64,000 bases of DNA from Urophycis tenuis. Lineage: Eukaryota > Chordata > Actinopteri > Gadiformes > Phycidae. The notes under the pieces were generated by a model that worked only from the letters and a program-made list of their open reading frames with translations, made no database searches and was not told where the DNA came from. This document shows positions 22,424 through 34,895 of this stretch, in pieces. Position 1 is the first letter of the stretch; every line of letters begins with the position of its first letter. The stretch covers positions 21,969,455 to 22,033,454 of the forward strand of contig JAXIVH010000001.1 in assembly GCA_036785325.1 (NCBI GenBank), given 5' to 3'. The translations under genes and the position numbers were made by a program.

Positions 22424-24443
22424 CCAAGGGAGGCCCCCCCGAGAGTGATCAATTCTCAAGGTGTGTCGTTTCCGAAATGGAATTGGTATTGGGTTTAAGC
22501 TTTTTTAGGAGTGATCATTTGTTGAGGTAACGTCGAGGTAAGTAAAGGTAAGTAAAACACTTTGTAGGATACATTGTTTTGGTTATGGAGAGGAGGGGGC
22601 ACATACTTACCCCCTGACCAGCACAAACCAGTTGTTAACACCGCTAGGTAGCCCTGGTTTGGCCAATCAGGGCCGGAGCTTGGTTCTTGTCCTCTGTTGG
22701 GTCCAGATGAACTAGCAGAAAACTGGGGTCACGAAGGACCGAGGCCAGCCGTGACAAAGCACTGCCTCCACGGTCCCCCAATGCAGCTATCCTCAGCGAT
22801 GGGTGTCCAGACCTAGGAAAGACCAAGACCAGCCCCGACCAGCGGTGCCTTCCCAGTCGGTCCCAGGGTAGGAAAGGCCAAGGCCAGCCGCGACTAAGCA
22901 CTGCCTCCCTGGCCCCTCCAGGACCCCATGCCGAACAGCCTGTTGATAACAATTCCTGTGCCCCATACACCGCACGACTACAGAGATTGTGTAGGAAGTT
23001 GACCTTAGAGAAGACTCAATGGCTTACTTTCCTCACCCAAAACAACAATTTCTTGGGGTAGTCTATTCTCGCCGTAGGTACTTCGGTAATGGGTTTTTTT
23101 GTGAAAAGTTTTCCGGATGAAATGCATGCTGGGTAATTGTCTTCTTCCTCCAATATGTCAAGTGTAGGTTAAGGTTAGGGTAGATTTAGGGGTAGAGTTA
23201 GCAGTTAACCTTAACGTTAGGTTTGAAGTAAATGGGAGGGGTTGCGGTTAGGGTTAAGGTTAGGGCTGAGGTTAGGGTTAGGTATAAGGTTACGGTTAAG
23301 GGTTAAGGTTAGGGTTAAGGTTAGGGTTACGGTTAGGGCTAAGGTTAGGGCTAAGGTTAGAGTAAGGGTTAGGGTTAGCGTTACGGTTAGGGTAAGGTTA
23401 GGGTTAGGGTTAGAGGTTAGGGGTTAGGGGTTAGGGTTAAGATGAGGGCTGAGGTTAGGGTTAAGGTTAGCGCTGAGGTTAGGGTTAGGTTTAAGGTTAG
23501 GGATAAGGTTAGGGTTGGGGTTACGGCTGAGATTGGGGTTAAGGTTAGGGTTGAGGTTAGGGTTAGTGTTATGGATAAGGTTAGGTTAAGTGTTAGGGCC
23601 AAGGTTAGGGTTAAGGTTATGGTTAAGATTAGGGTTAGGGCTAGAATTAGGGTTAGGGCTAAGGTTAGGGTTAGGGTTATGGCTGAGGTTAGGGTTAAGG
23701 TTAGGTTTGAGGTTAGTGTTAAGGTTAGGGCCAAGGTTAGGGTTAGGGTTAAGGTTAGGGTTAGGGCTAAGGTTAGGGTTAGGGTTATGGCTGAGGCTAG
23801 GGTTAGGGCTAAAGTTAGGGCAAAGGTTAGAGTTAGGGTTAGCGTTAGAGTTAGGGTAGGGTTAGTGTTGGAGGTTAGGGTAGGCTTAGAGTTAGAGTAG
23901 GGGTTAGGGTTAGAGTTAGAGTAGGGGTTAGGGTTAGTGTTAAGGCTAAGGTTAGGGGTTGAGGTTAGTGTTAAGATTAGGGCCAAGGTAAGGGTTAGTG
24001 TTAGGGTTGAGTTAGGGTTAGGGCTAAGGTTAGGCCTATGGTTAGGGTTGGGGTTGAGGTTATCCCTAGGGTTAGAGTTAGAGCTAGAGATTGAGGAAGG
24101 TAGAGTCAAGGTGAGACAGTCTGTACGGACTGAACTCACCCCCGCCGGATCGGGCTAGTACACTCTATCTCCCCCAACTCCCTCATTTCCATGAGGGAAG
24201 ACAGGGGAGAAGAGATGGGAGGAGTATATATATTTAATATTTTTTTTTTAGTAAATAAATACATCGAGAGACTCACAGCTGGAGTGGGTTTTAATCTTTG
24301 TATTCAAGGTTGTTCCTCCTCTTTTGATTCCTCGCTGGTGGTGCGTCGTCTCCACCTAGTGGTCGTTTTGTGAAGAAGAGTTATAGAAATAGAAATAGAA
24401 ATACTCTATTGTTCCCAGGTTGGGAAATTGCATTAATAGGTAA

Positions 24444-24485
<42 letters not shown>

Positions 24486-25215
24486 GGTAATTGCAATAGT
24501 TGGTAAGGTAATCTATATTTAATTTATTTATTTATATTTGTATATTTATTTAGTCTATTTATTTATTCATTTTTGTTTATTTATTTATTTAGATAAAGAG
24601 GATCACAGCTGGAGTGAGTTTTTAGTCTTTGTGTTAAAGGCTGGTTGCCTTCTTTTGATTCTTCAGTGGTGGTCCATCGCCTCCATCTAGTGGTCGTTTT
24701 GTGAATAACAGTTGGTAAGGTAATATAAATGGGTTGTGTAGAGAGCCCGTTCTTTCGATGGCCCTGGCTCGGTTAGGTTCGTTAGAGTTATCTCGATGAC
24801 CCCCCCCACCTCATCCAACGACTCGGTAGTTGAATAGGGGATCAAAGGCAGTTGCACTCGCCAATATCTAGTCATCCGCAGCTCTCTTTTCCCATATTAC
24901 CAAGAATGAAGTAAAACGAAATGGTTATCTGTCTTGTTGTGATATAACCGCTGATTTGGAGATATAGACTTGTTTTTCCTTTTCCCAAAGGTTTTCTTTG
25001 TTCCAAGATGAAGGTCAATCTAGTTTGATTGAAGGTACTTCCAATGCATTGGTATATTTACTTATTTGAATAAAGACGAGTCACAGCTGGAGTGAGACTT
25101 TTCTTTTCCATTTCTATTTTAGTATAAACGTGCTATCGAAATATTAGGACACGTCATCAGTAGTGGACCCTGGGATCATAGGGTGTTTCTGGCCATTGTC
25201 ACTATACACCCTCAC
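22424..25215. repeat. array unit U8 (L, 2,792 bp)
   Basis: Open frame 22644-22970; L block 24053-24775 with the longest AAT tract in the window. Confidence 0.95.
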
Positions 25216-27282
25216 CCAAGGGAGGCCCCCCCGAGAGTGATCAATTCTCAAGGTGTGTCGTTTCCGAAATGGAATTGGTATTGGGTTTAAGCTTTTTTAG
25301 GAGTGATCATTTGTTGAGGTAACGTCGAGGTAAGTAAAGGTAAGTAAAACACTTTTTAGGATACATTGTTTTGGTTATGGAGAGGAGGGGGCACAAACTT
25401 ACCCCCTGACCAGCACAAACCAGTTGTTAACACCGCTAGGTAGCCCTGGTTTGGCCAATCAGGGCCGGAGCTTGGTTCTTGTCCTCTGTTGGGTCCAGAT
25501 GAACTAGCAGAAAACTGGGGTCACGAAGGACCGAGGCCAGCCGTGACAAAGCACTGCCTCCACGGTCCCCCAATGCAGCTATCCTCAGCGATGGGTGTCC
25601 AGACCTAGGAAAGACCAAGACCAGCCCCGACCAGCGGTGCCTTCCCAGTCGGTCCCAGGGTAGGAAAGGCCAAGGCCAGCCGCGACTAAGCACTGCCTCC
25701 CTGGCCCCTCCAGGACCCCATGCCGAACAGCCTGTTAATAACAATTCCTGTGCCCCATACACCGCGCGACTACAGCGATTGTGTAGGGAGTTGACCTTAG
25801 AGAAGACTCAATGGCTTACTTTCCTCACCCAAAACAACAATTTCTTGGGGTAGTCTATTCTCGCCGTAGGTACTTCGGTAATGGGTTTTTTTGTGAAAAG
25901 TTTTCCGGATGAAATGCATGCTGGGTAATTGTCTTCTTCCTCCAATATGTCAAGTGTAGGTTAAGGTTAGGGTAGATTTAGGGGTAGAGTTAGCAGTTAA
26001 CCTTAACGTTAGGTTTGAAGTAAATGGGAGGGGTTGCGGTTAGGGTTAAGGTTAGGGCTGAGGTTAGGGTTAGGTATAAGGTTACGGTTTAGGGTTAAGG
26101 TTAGGGTTAAGGTTAGGGTTACGGTTAGGGCTAAGGTTAGGGCTAAGGTTAGAGTAAGGGTTAGGGTTAGCGTTACGGTTAGGGTAAGGTTAGGGTTAGG
26201 GTTAGAGGTTAGGGGTTAGGGGTTAGGGTTAAGATGAGGGCTGAGGTTAGGGTTAAGGTTAGGGCTGAGGTTAGGGTTAGGTTTAAGGTTAGGGATAAGG
26301 TTAGGGTTGGGGTTACGGCTGAGATTGAGGTTAAGGTTAGGGTTGAGGTTAGGGTTAGTGTTATGGATAAGGTTAGGTTAAGTGTTAGGGCCAAGGTTAG
26401 GGTTAAGGTTATGGTTAAGATTAGGGTTAGGGCTAGAATTAGGGTTAGGGCTAAGGTTAGGGTTAGGGTTATGGCTGAGGTGAGGGTTAAGGTTAGGTTT
26501 GAGGTTAGTGTTAAGGTTAGGGCCAAGGTTAGGGTTAGGGTTAAGGTTAGGGTTAGGGCTAAGGTTAGGGTTAGGGTTATGGCTGAGGCTAGGGTTAGGG
26601 CTAAAGTTAGGGCAAAGGTTAGAGTTAGGGTTAGCGTTAGGGTAGGGTTAGTGTTGGAGGTTAGGGTAGGCTTAGGGTTAGAGTTAGAGTAGGGGTTAGG
26701 GTTAGAGTTAGAGTAGGGGTTAGGGTTAGTGTTAAGGCTAAGGTTAGGGGTTGAGGTTAGTGTTAAGATTAGGGCCAAGGTAAGGGTTAGTGTTAGGGTT
26801 GAGTTAGGGTTAGGGCTAAGGTTAGGCCTATGGTTAGGGTTGGGTTCGTTAGAGTTATCTCGATGACCCCCCCCACCTCATCCAACGACTCGGTAGTTGA
26901 ATAGGGGATCAAAGGCAGTTGCACTCGCCAATATCTAGTCATCCGCAGCTCTCTTTTCCCATATTACCAAGAATGAAGTAAAACGAAATGGTTATCTGTC
27001 TTGTTGTGATATAACCGCTGATTTGGAGATATAGACTTGTTTTTCCTTTTCCCAAAGGTTTTCTTTGTTCAAAGATGAAGGTCAATCTAGTTTGATTGAA
27101 GGTACTTCCAATGCATTGGTATATTTACTTATTTGAATAAAGACGAGTCACAGCTGGAGTGAGACTTTTCTTTTCCATTTCTATTTTAGTATAAACGTGC
27201 TATCGAAATATTAGGACACGTCATCAGTAGTGGACCCTGGGATCATAGGGTGTTTCTGGCCATTGTCACTATACACCCTCAC
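25216..27282. repeat. array unit U9 (S, 2,067 bp)
   Basis: Open frame 25436-25762. Private variants GCACAAACTTACC, CAGCGATTGTGTAGGGAG, GAGATTGAGG and GCTGAGGTGAGG are all shared with U11, 4,840 bp downstream. Confidence 0.95.
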
Positions 27283-30055
27283 CCAAGGAAGGCCCCCCCG
27301 AGAGTGATCAATTCTCAAGGTGTGTCGTTTCCTAAATGGAATTGGTATTGGGTTTAAGCTTTTTTAGGAGTGATCATTTGTTGAGGTAACGTCGAGGTAA
27401 GTAAAGGTAAGTAAAACACTTTTTAGGATACATTGTTTTGGTTATGGAGAGGAGGGGGCACATACTTACCCCCTGACCAGCACAAACCAGTTGTTAACAC
27501 CGCTAGGTAGCCCTGGTTTGGCCAATCAGGGCCGGAGCTTGGTTCTTGTCCTCTGTTGGGTCCAGATGAACTAGCAGAAAACTGGGGTCACGAAGGACCG
27601 AGGCCAGCCGTGACAAAGCACTGCCTCCACGGTCCCCCAATGCAGCTATCCTCAGCGATGGGTGTCCAGACCTAGGAAAGACCAAGACCAGCCCCGACCA
27701 GCGGTGCCTTCCCAGTCGGTCCCAGGGTAGGAAAGGCCAAGGCCAGCCGCGACTAAGCACTGCCTCCCTGGCCCCTCCAGGACCCCATGCCGAACAGCCT
27801 GTTAATAACAATTCCTGTGCCCCATACACCGCGCGACTACAGAGATTGTGTAGGAAGTTGACCTTAGAGAAGACTCAATGGCTTACTTTCCTCACCCAAA
27901 ACAACAATTTCTTGGGGTAGTCTATTCTCGCCGTAGGTACTTCGGTAATGGGTTTTTTTGTGAAAAGTTTTCCGGATGAAATGCATGCTGGGTAATTGTC
28001 TTCTTCCTCCAATATGTCAAGTGTAGGTTAAGGTTAGGGTAGATTTAGGGGTAGAGTTAGCAGTTAACCTTAACGTTAGGTTTGAAGTAAATGGGAGGGG
28101 TTGCGGTTAGGGTTAAGGTTAGGGCTGAGGTTAGGGTTAGGTATAAGGTTACGGTTTAGGGTTAAGGTTAGGGTTAAGGTTAGGGTTACGGTTAGGGCTA
28201 AGGTTAGGGCTAAGGTTAGAGTAAGGGTTAGGGTTAGCGTTACGGTTAGGGTAAGGTTAGGGTTAGGGTTAGAGGTTAGGGGTTAGGGGTTAGGGTTAAG
28301 ATGAGGGCTGAGGTTAGGGTTAAGGTTAGGGCTGAGGTTAGGGTTAGGTTTAAGGTTAGGGATAAGGTTAGGGTTGGGGTTACGGCTGAGATTGGGGTTA
28401 AGGTTAGGGTTGAGGTTAGGGTTAGTGTTATGGATAAGGTTAGGTTAAGTGTTAGGGCCAAGGTTAGGGTTAAGGTTATGGTTAAGATTAGGGTTAGGGC
28501 TAGAATTAGGGTTAGGGCTAAGGTTAGGGTTAGGGTTATGGCTGAGGTTAGGGTTAAGGTTAGGTTTGAGGTTAGGGTTAAGGTTAGGGCCAAGGTTAGG
28601 GTTAGGGTTAAGGTTAGGGTTAGGGCTAAGGTTAGGGTTAGGGTTATGGCTGAGGCTAGGGTTAGGGCTAAAGTTAGGGCAAAGGTTAGAGTTAGGGTTA
28701 GCGTTAGAGTTAGGGTAGGGTTAGTGTTGGAGGTTAGGGTAGGCTTAGGGTTAGAGTTAGAGTAGGGGTTAGGGTTAGAGTTAGAGTAGGGGTTAGGGTT
28801 AGTGTTAAGGCTAAGGTTAGGGGTTGAGGTTAGTGTTAAGATTAGGGCCAAGGTAAGGGTTAGTGTTAGGGTTGAGTTAGGGTTAGGGCTAAGGTTAGGC
28901 CTATGGTTAGGGTTGGGGTTGAGGTTATCCCTAGGGTTAGAGTTAGAGCTAGAGATTGAGGAAGGTAGAGTCAAGGTGAGACAGTCTGTACGGACTGAAC
29001 TCACCCCCGCCGGATCGGGCTAGTACACTCTATCTCCCCCAACTCCCTCATTTCCATGAGGGAAGACAGGGGAGAAGAGATGGGAGGAGTATATATATTT
29101 AATATATTTTTTTTAGTAAATAAATACATCGAGAGACTCACCGCTGGAGTGGGTTTTAATCTTTGTATTCAAGGTTGTTCCTCCTCTTTTGATTCCTCGC
29201 TGGTGGTGCGTCGTCTCCACCTAGTGGTCGTTTTGTGAAGAAGAGTTATAGAAATAGAAATAGAAATACTCTATTGTCCCCAGGTTGGGAAATTGCATTA
29301 ATAGGTAAGTAATAATAATAATAATAGGTAATTGCAATAGTTGGTAAGGTAATCTATATTTAATTTATTTATTTATATTTGTATATTTATTTAGTCTATT
29401 TATTTATTCATTTTTGTTTATTTATTTATTTAGATAAAGAGGATCACAGCTGGAGTGAGTTTTTAGTCTTTGTGTTAAAGGCTGGTTGCCTTCTTTTGAT
29501 TCTTCAGTGGTGGTCCATCGCCTCCATCTAGTGGTCGTTTTGTGAATAACAGTTGGTAAGGTAATATAAATGGGTTGTGTAGAGAGCCCGTTCTTTCGAT
29601 GGCCCTGGCTCGGTTGGGTTCGTTAGAGTTATCTCGATGACCCCCCCCACCTCATCCAACGACTCGGTAGTTGAATAGGGGTCAAAGGCAGTTGCACTCG
29701 CCAATATCTAGTCATCCGCAGCTCTCTTTTCCCATATTACCAAGAATGAAGTAAAACGAAATGGTTATCTGTCTTGTTGTGATATAACCGCTGATTTGGA
29801 GATATAGACTTGTTTTTCCTTTTCCCAAAGGTTTTCTTTGTTCCAAGATGGAGGTCAATCTAGTTTGATTGAAGGTACTTCCAATGCATTGGTATATTTA
29901 CTTATTTGAATAAAGACGAGTCACAGCTGGAGTGAGACTTTTCTTTTCCATTTCTATTTTAGTATAAACGTGCTATCGAAATATTAGGACACGTCATCAG
30001 TAGTGGACCCTGGGATCATAGGGTGTTTCTGGCCATTGTCACTATACACCCTCAC
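27283..30055. repeat. array unit U10 (L, 2,773 bp)
   Basis: Open frame 27503-27829; L block 28918-29616. It starts CCAAGGAAGG instead of CCAAGGGAGG and has TTCCTAAATGG and a 2-base loss in AGGGGTCAAAGG (near 29680). All are shared with U12. Confidence 0.95.
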
Positions 30056-32122
30056 CCAAGGGAGGCCCCCCCGAGAGTGATCAATTCTCAAGGTGTGTCG
30101 TTTCCGAAATGGAATTGGTATTGGGTTTAAGCTTTTTTAGGAGTGATCATTTGTTGAGGTAACGTCGAGGTAAGTAAAGGTAAGTAAAACACTTTTTAGG
30201 ATACATTGTTTTGGTTATGGAGAGGAGGGGGCACAAACTTACCCCCTGACCAGCACAAACCAGTTGTTAACACCGCTAGGTAGCCCTGGTTTGGCCAATC
30301 AGGGCCGGAGCTTGGTTCTTGTCCTCTGTTGGGTCCAGATGAACTAGCAGAAAACTGGGGTCACGAAGGACCGAGGCCAGCCGTGACAAAGCACTGCCTC
30401 CACGGTCCCCCAATGCAGCTATCCTCAGCGATGGGTGTCCAGACCTAGGAAAGACCAAGACCAGCCCCGACCAGCGGTGCCTTCCCAGTCGGTCCCAGGG
30501 TAGGAAAGGCCAAGGCCAGCCGCGACTAAGCACTGCCTCCCTGGCCCCTCCAGGACCCCATGCCGAACAGCCTGTTAATAACAATTCCTGTGCCCCATAC
30601 ACCGCGCGACTACAGCGATTGTGTAGGGAGTTGACCTTAGAGAAGACTCAATGGCTTACTTTCCTCACCCAAAACAACAATTTCTTGGGGTAGTCTATTC
30701 TCGCCGTAGGTACTTCGGTAATGGGTTTTTTTGTGAAAAGTTTTCCGGATGAAATGCATGCTGGGTAATTGTCTTCTTCCTCCAATATGTCAAGTGTAGG
30801 TTAAGGTTAGGGTAGATTTAGGGGTAGAGTTAGCAGTTAACCTTAACGTTAGGTTTGAAGTAAATGGGAGGGGTTGTGGTTAGGGTTAAGGTTAGGGCTG
30901 AGGTTAGGGTTAGGTATAAGGTTACGGTTTAGGGTTAAGGTTAGGGTTAAGGTTAGGGTTACGGTTAGGGCTAAGGTTAGGGCTAAGGTTAGAGTAAGGG
31001 TTAGGGTTAGCGTTACGGTTAGGGTAAGGTTAGGGTTAGGGTTAGAGGTTAGGGGTTAGGGGTTAGGGTTAAGATGAGGGCTGAGGTTAGGGTTAAGGTT
31101 AGGGCTGAGGTTAGGGTTAGGTTTAAGGTTAGGGATAAGGTTAGGGTTGGGGTTACGGCTGAGATTGAGGTTAAGGTTAGGGTTGAGGTTAGGGTTAGTG
31201 TTATGGATAAGGTTAGGTTAAGTGTTAGGGCCAAGGTTAGGGTTAAGGTTATGGTTAAGATTAGGGTTAGGGCTAGAATTAGGGTTAGGGCTAAGGTTAG
31301 GGTTAGGGTTATGGCTGAGGTGAGGGTTAAGGTTAGGTTTGAGGTTAGTGTTAAGGTTAGGGCCAAGGTTAGGGTTAGGGTTAAGGTTAGGGTTAGGGCT
31401 AAGGTTAGGGTTAGGGTTATGGCTGAGGCTAGGGTTAGGGCTAAAGTTAGGGCAAAGGTTAGAGTTAGGGTTAGCGTTAGGGTAGGGTTAGTGTTGGAGG
31501 TTAGGGTAGGCTTAGGGTTAGAGTTAGAGTAGGGGTTAGGGTTAGAGTTAGAGTAGGGGTTAGGGTTAGTGTTAAGGCTAAGGTTAGGGGTTGAGGTTAG
31601 TGTTAAGATTAGGGCCAAGGTAAGGGTTAGTGTTAGGGTTGAGTTAGGGTTAGGGCTAAGGTTAGGCCTATGGTTAGGGTTGGGTTCGTTAGAGTTATCT
31701 CGATGACCCCCCCCACCTCATCCAACGACTCGGTAGTTGAATAGGGGATCAAAGGCAGTTGCACTCGCCAATATCTAGTCATCCGCAGCTCTCTTTTCCC
31801 ATATTACCAAGAATGAAGTAAAACGAAATGGTTATCTGTCTTGTTGTGATATAACCGCTGATTTGGAGATATAGACTTGTTTTTCCTTTTCCCAAAGGTT
31901 TTCTTTGTTCAAAGATGAAGGTCAATCTAGTTTGATTGAAGGTACTTCCAATGCATTGGTATATTTACTTATTTGAATAAAGACGAGTCACAGCTGGAGT
32001 GAGACTTTTCTTTTCCATTTCTATTTTAGTATAAACGTGCTATCGAAATATTAGGACACGTCATCAGTAGTGGACCCTGGGATCATAGGGTGTTTCTGGC
32101 CATTGTCACTATACACCCTCAC
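30056..32122. repeat. array unit U11 (S, 2,067 bp)
   Basis: Open frame 30276-30602. Near-identical to U9; the one difference I saw is T at 30877 against C at 26037. Confidence 0.95.
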
Positions 32123-34895
32123 CCAAGGAAGGCCCCCCCGAGAGTGATCAATTCTCAAGGTGTGTCGTTTCCTAAATGGAATTGGTATTGGGTTTAAGCT
32201 TTTTTAGGAGTGATCATTTGTTGAGGTAACGTCGAGGTAAGTAAAGGTAAGTAAAACACTTTTTAGGATACATTGTTTTGGTTATGGAGAGGAGGGGGCA
32301 CATACTTACCCCCTGACCAGCACAAACCAGTTGTTAACACCGCTAGGTAGCCCTGGTTTGGCCAATCAGGGCCGGAGCTTGGTTCTTGTCCTCTGTTGGG
32401 TCCAGATGAACTAGCAGAAAACTGGGGTCACGAAGGACCGAGGCCAGCCGTGACAAAGCACTGCCTCCACGGTCCCCCAATGCAGCTATCCTCAGCGATG
32501 GGTGTCCAGACCTAGGAAAGACCAAGACCAGCCCCGACCAGCGGTGCCTTCCCAGTCGGTCCCAGGGTAGGAAAGGCCAAGGCCAGCCGCGACTAAGCAC
32601 TGCCTCCCTGGCCCCTCCAGGACCCCATGCCGAACAGCCTGTTAATAACAATTCCTGTGCCCCATACACCGCGCGACTACAGAGATTGTGTAGGAAGTTG
32701 ACCTTAGAGAAGACTCAATGGCTTACTTTCCTCACCCAAAACAACAATTTCTTGGGGTAGTCTATTCTCGCCGTAGGTACTTCGGTAATGGGTTTTTTTG
32801 TGAAAAGTTTTCCGGATGAAATGCATGCTGGGTAATTGTCTTCTTCCTCCAATATGTCAAGTGTAGGTTAAGGTTAGGGTAGATTTAGGGGTAGAGTTAG
32901 CAGTTAACCTTAACGTTAGGTTTGAAGTAAATGGGAGGGGTTGCGGTTAGGGTTAAGGTTAGGGCTGAGGTTAGGGTTAGGTATAAGGTTACGGTTTAGG
33001 GTTAAGGTTAGGGTTAAGGTTAGGGTTACGGTTAGGGCTAAGGTTAGGGCTAAGGTTAGAGTAAGGGTTAGGGTTAGCGTTACGGTTAGGGTAAGGTTAG
33101 GGTTAGGGTTAGAGGTTAGGGGTTAGGGGTTAGGGTTAAGATGAGGGCTGAGGTTAGGGTTAAGGTTAGGGCTGAGGTTAGGGTTAGGTTTAAGGTTAGG
33201 GATAAGGTTAGGGTTGGGGTTACGGCTGAGATTGGGGTTAAGGTTAGGGTTGAGGTTAGGGTTAGTGTTATGGATAAGGTTAGGTTAAGTGTTAGGGCCA
33301 AGGTTAGGGTTAAGGTTATGGTTAAGATTAGGGTTAGGGCTAGAATTAGGGTTAGGGCTAAGGTTAGGGTTAGGGTTATGGCTGAGGTTAGGGTTAAGGT
33401 TAGGTTTGAGGTTAGGGTTAAGGTTAGGGCCAAGGTTAGGGTTAGGGTTAAGGTTAGGGTTAGGGCTAAGGTTAGGGTTAGGGTTATGGCTGAGGCTAGG
33501 GTTAGGGCTAAAGTTAGGGCAAAGGTTAGAGTTAGGGTTAGCGTTAGAGTTAGGGTAGGGTTAGTGTTGGAGGTTAGGGTAGGCTTAGGGTTAGAGTTAG
33601 AGTAGGGGTTAGGGTTAGAGTTAGAGTAGGGGTTAGGGTTAGTGTTAAGGCTAAGGTTAGGGGTTGAGGTTAGTGTTAAGATTAGGGCCAAGGTAAGGGT
33701 TAGTGTTAGGGTTGAGTTAGGGTTAGGGCTAAGGTTAGGCCTATGGTTAGGGTTGGGGTTGAGGTTATCCCTAGGGTTAGAGTTAGAGCTAGAGATTGAG
33801 GAAGGTAGAGTCAAGGTGAGACAGTCTGTACGGACTGAACTCACCCCCGCCGGATCGGGCTAGTACACTCTATCTCCCCCAACTCCCTCATTTCCATGAG
33901 GGAAGACAGGGGAGAAGAGATGGGAGGAGTATATATATTTAATATATTTTTTTTAGTAAATAAATACATCGAGAGACTCACCGCTGGAGTGGGTTTTAAT
34001 CTTTGTATTCAAGGTTGTTCCTCCTCTTTTGATTCCTCGCTGGTGGTGCGTCGTCTCCACCTAGTGGTCGTTTTGTGAAGAAGAGTTATAGAAATAGAAA
34101 TAGAAATACTCTATTGTCCCCAGGTTGGGAAATTGCATTAATAGGTAAGTAATAATAATAATAATAGGTAATTGCAATAGTTGGTAAGGTAATCTATATT
34201 TAATTTATTTATTTATATTTGTATATTTATTTAGTCTATTTATTTATTCATTTTTGTTTATTTATTTATTTAGATAAAGAGGATCACAGCTGGAGTGAGT
34301 TTTTAGTCTTTGTGTTAAAGGCTGGTTGCCTTCTTTTGATTCTTCAGTGGTGGTCCATCGCCTCCATCTAGTGGTCGTTTTGTGAATAACAGTTGGTAAG
34401 GTAATATAAATGGGTTGTGTAGAGAGCCCGTTCTTTCGATGGCCCTGGCTCGGTTGGGTTCGTTAGAGTTATCTCGATGACCCCCCCCACCTCATCCAAC
34501 GACTCGGTAGTTGAATAGGGGTCAAAGGCAGTTGCACTCGCCAATATCTAGTCATCCGCAGCTCTCTTTTCCCATATTACCAAGAATGAAGTAAAACGAA
34601 ATGGTTATCTGTCTTGTTGTGATATAACCGCTGATTTGGAGATATAGACTTGTTTTTCCTTTTCCCAAAGGTTTTCTTTGTTCCAAGATGGAGGTCAATC
34701 TAGTTTGATTGAAGGTACTTCCAATGCATTGGTATATTTACTTATTTGAATAAAGACGAGTCACAGCTGGAGTGAGACTTTTCTTTTCCATTTCTATTTT
34801 AGTATAAACGTGCTATCGAAATATTAGGACACGTCATCAGTAGTGGACCCTGGGATCATAGGGTGTTTCTGGCCATTGTCACTATACACCCTCAC
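32123..34895. repeat. array unit U12 (L, 2,773 bp)
   Basis: Open frame 32343-32669; L block 33758-34456. It carries all the private variants of U10. Confidence 0.95.

Noticed and set aside
24191..24373. 60-codon plus-strand frame in some L units (also 29056-29238 and 33896-34078)
   Set aside because: It spans the TATA-rich stretch and R1, and it opens or closes with the length of the T run. There is no sign of coding.
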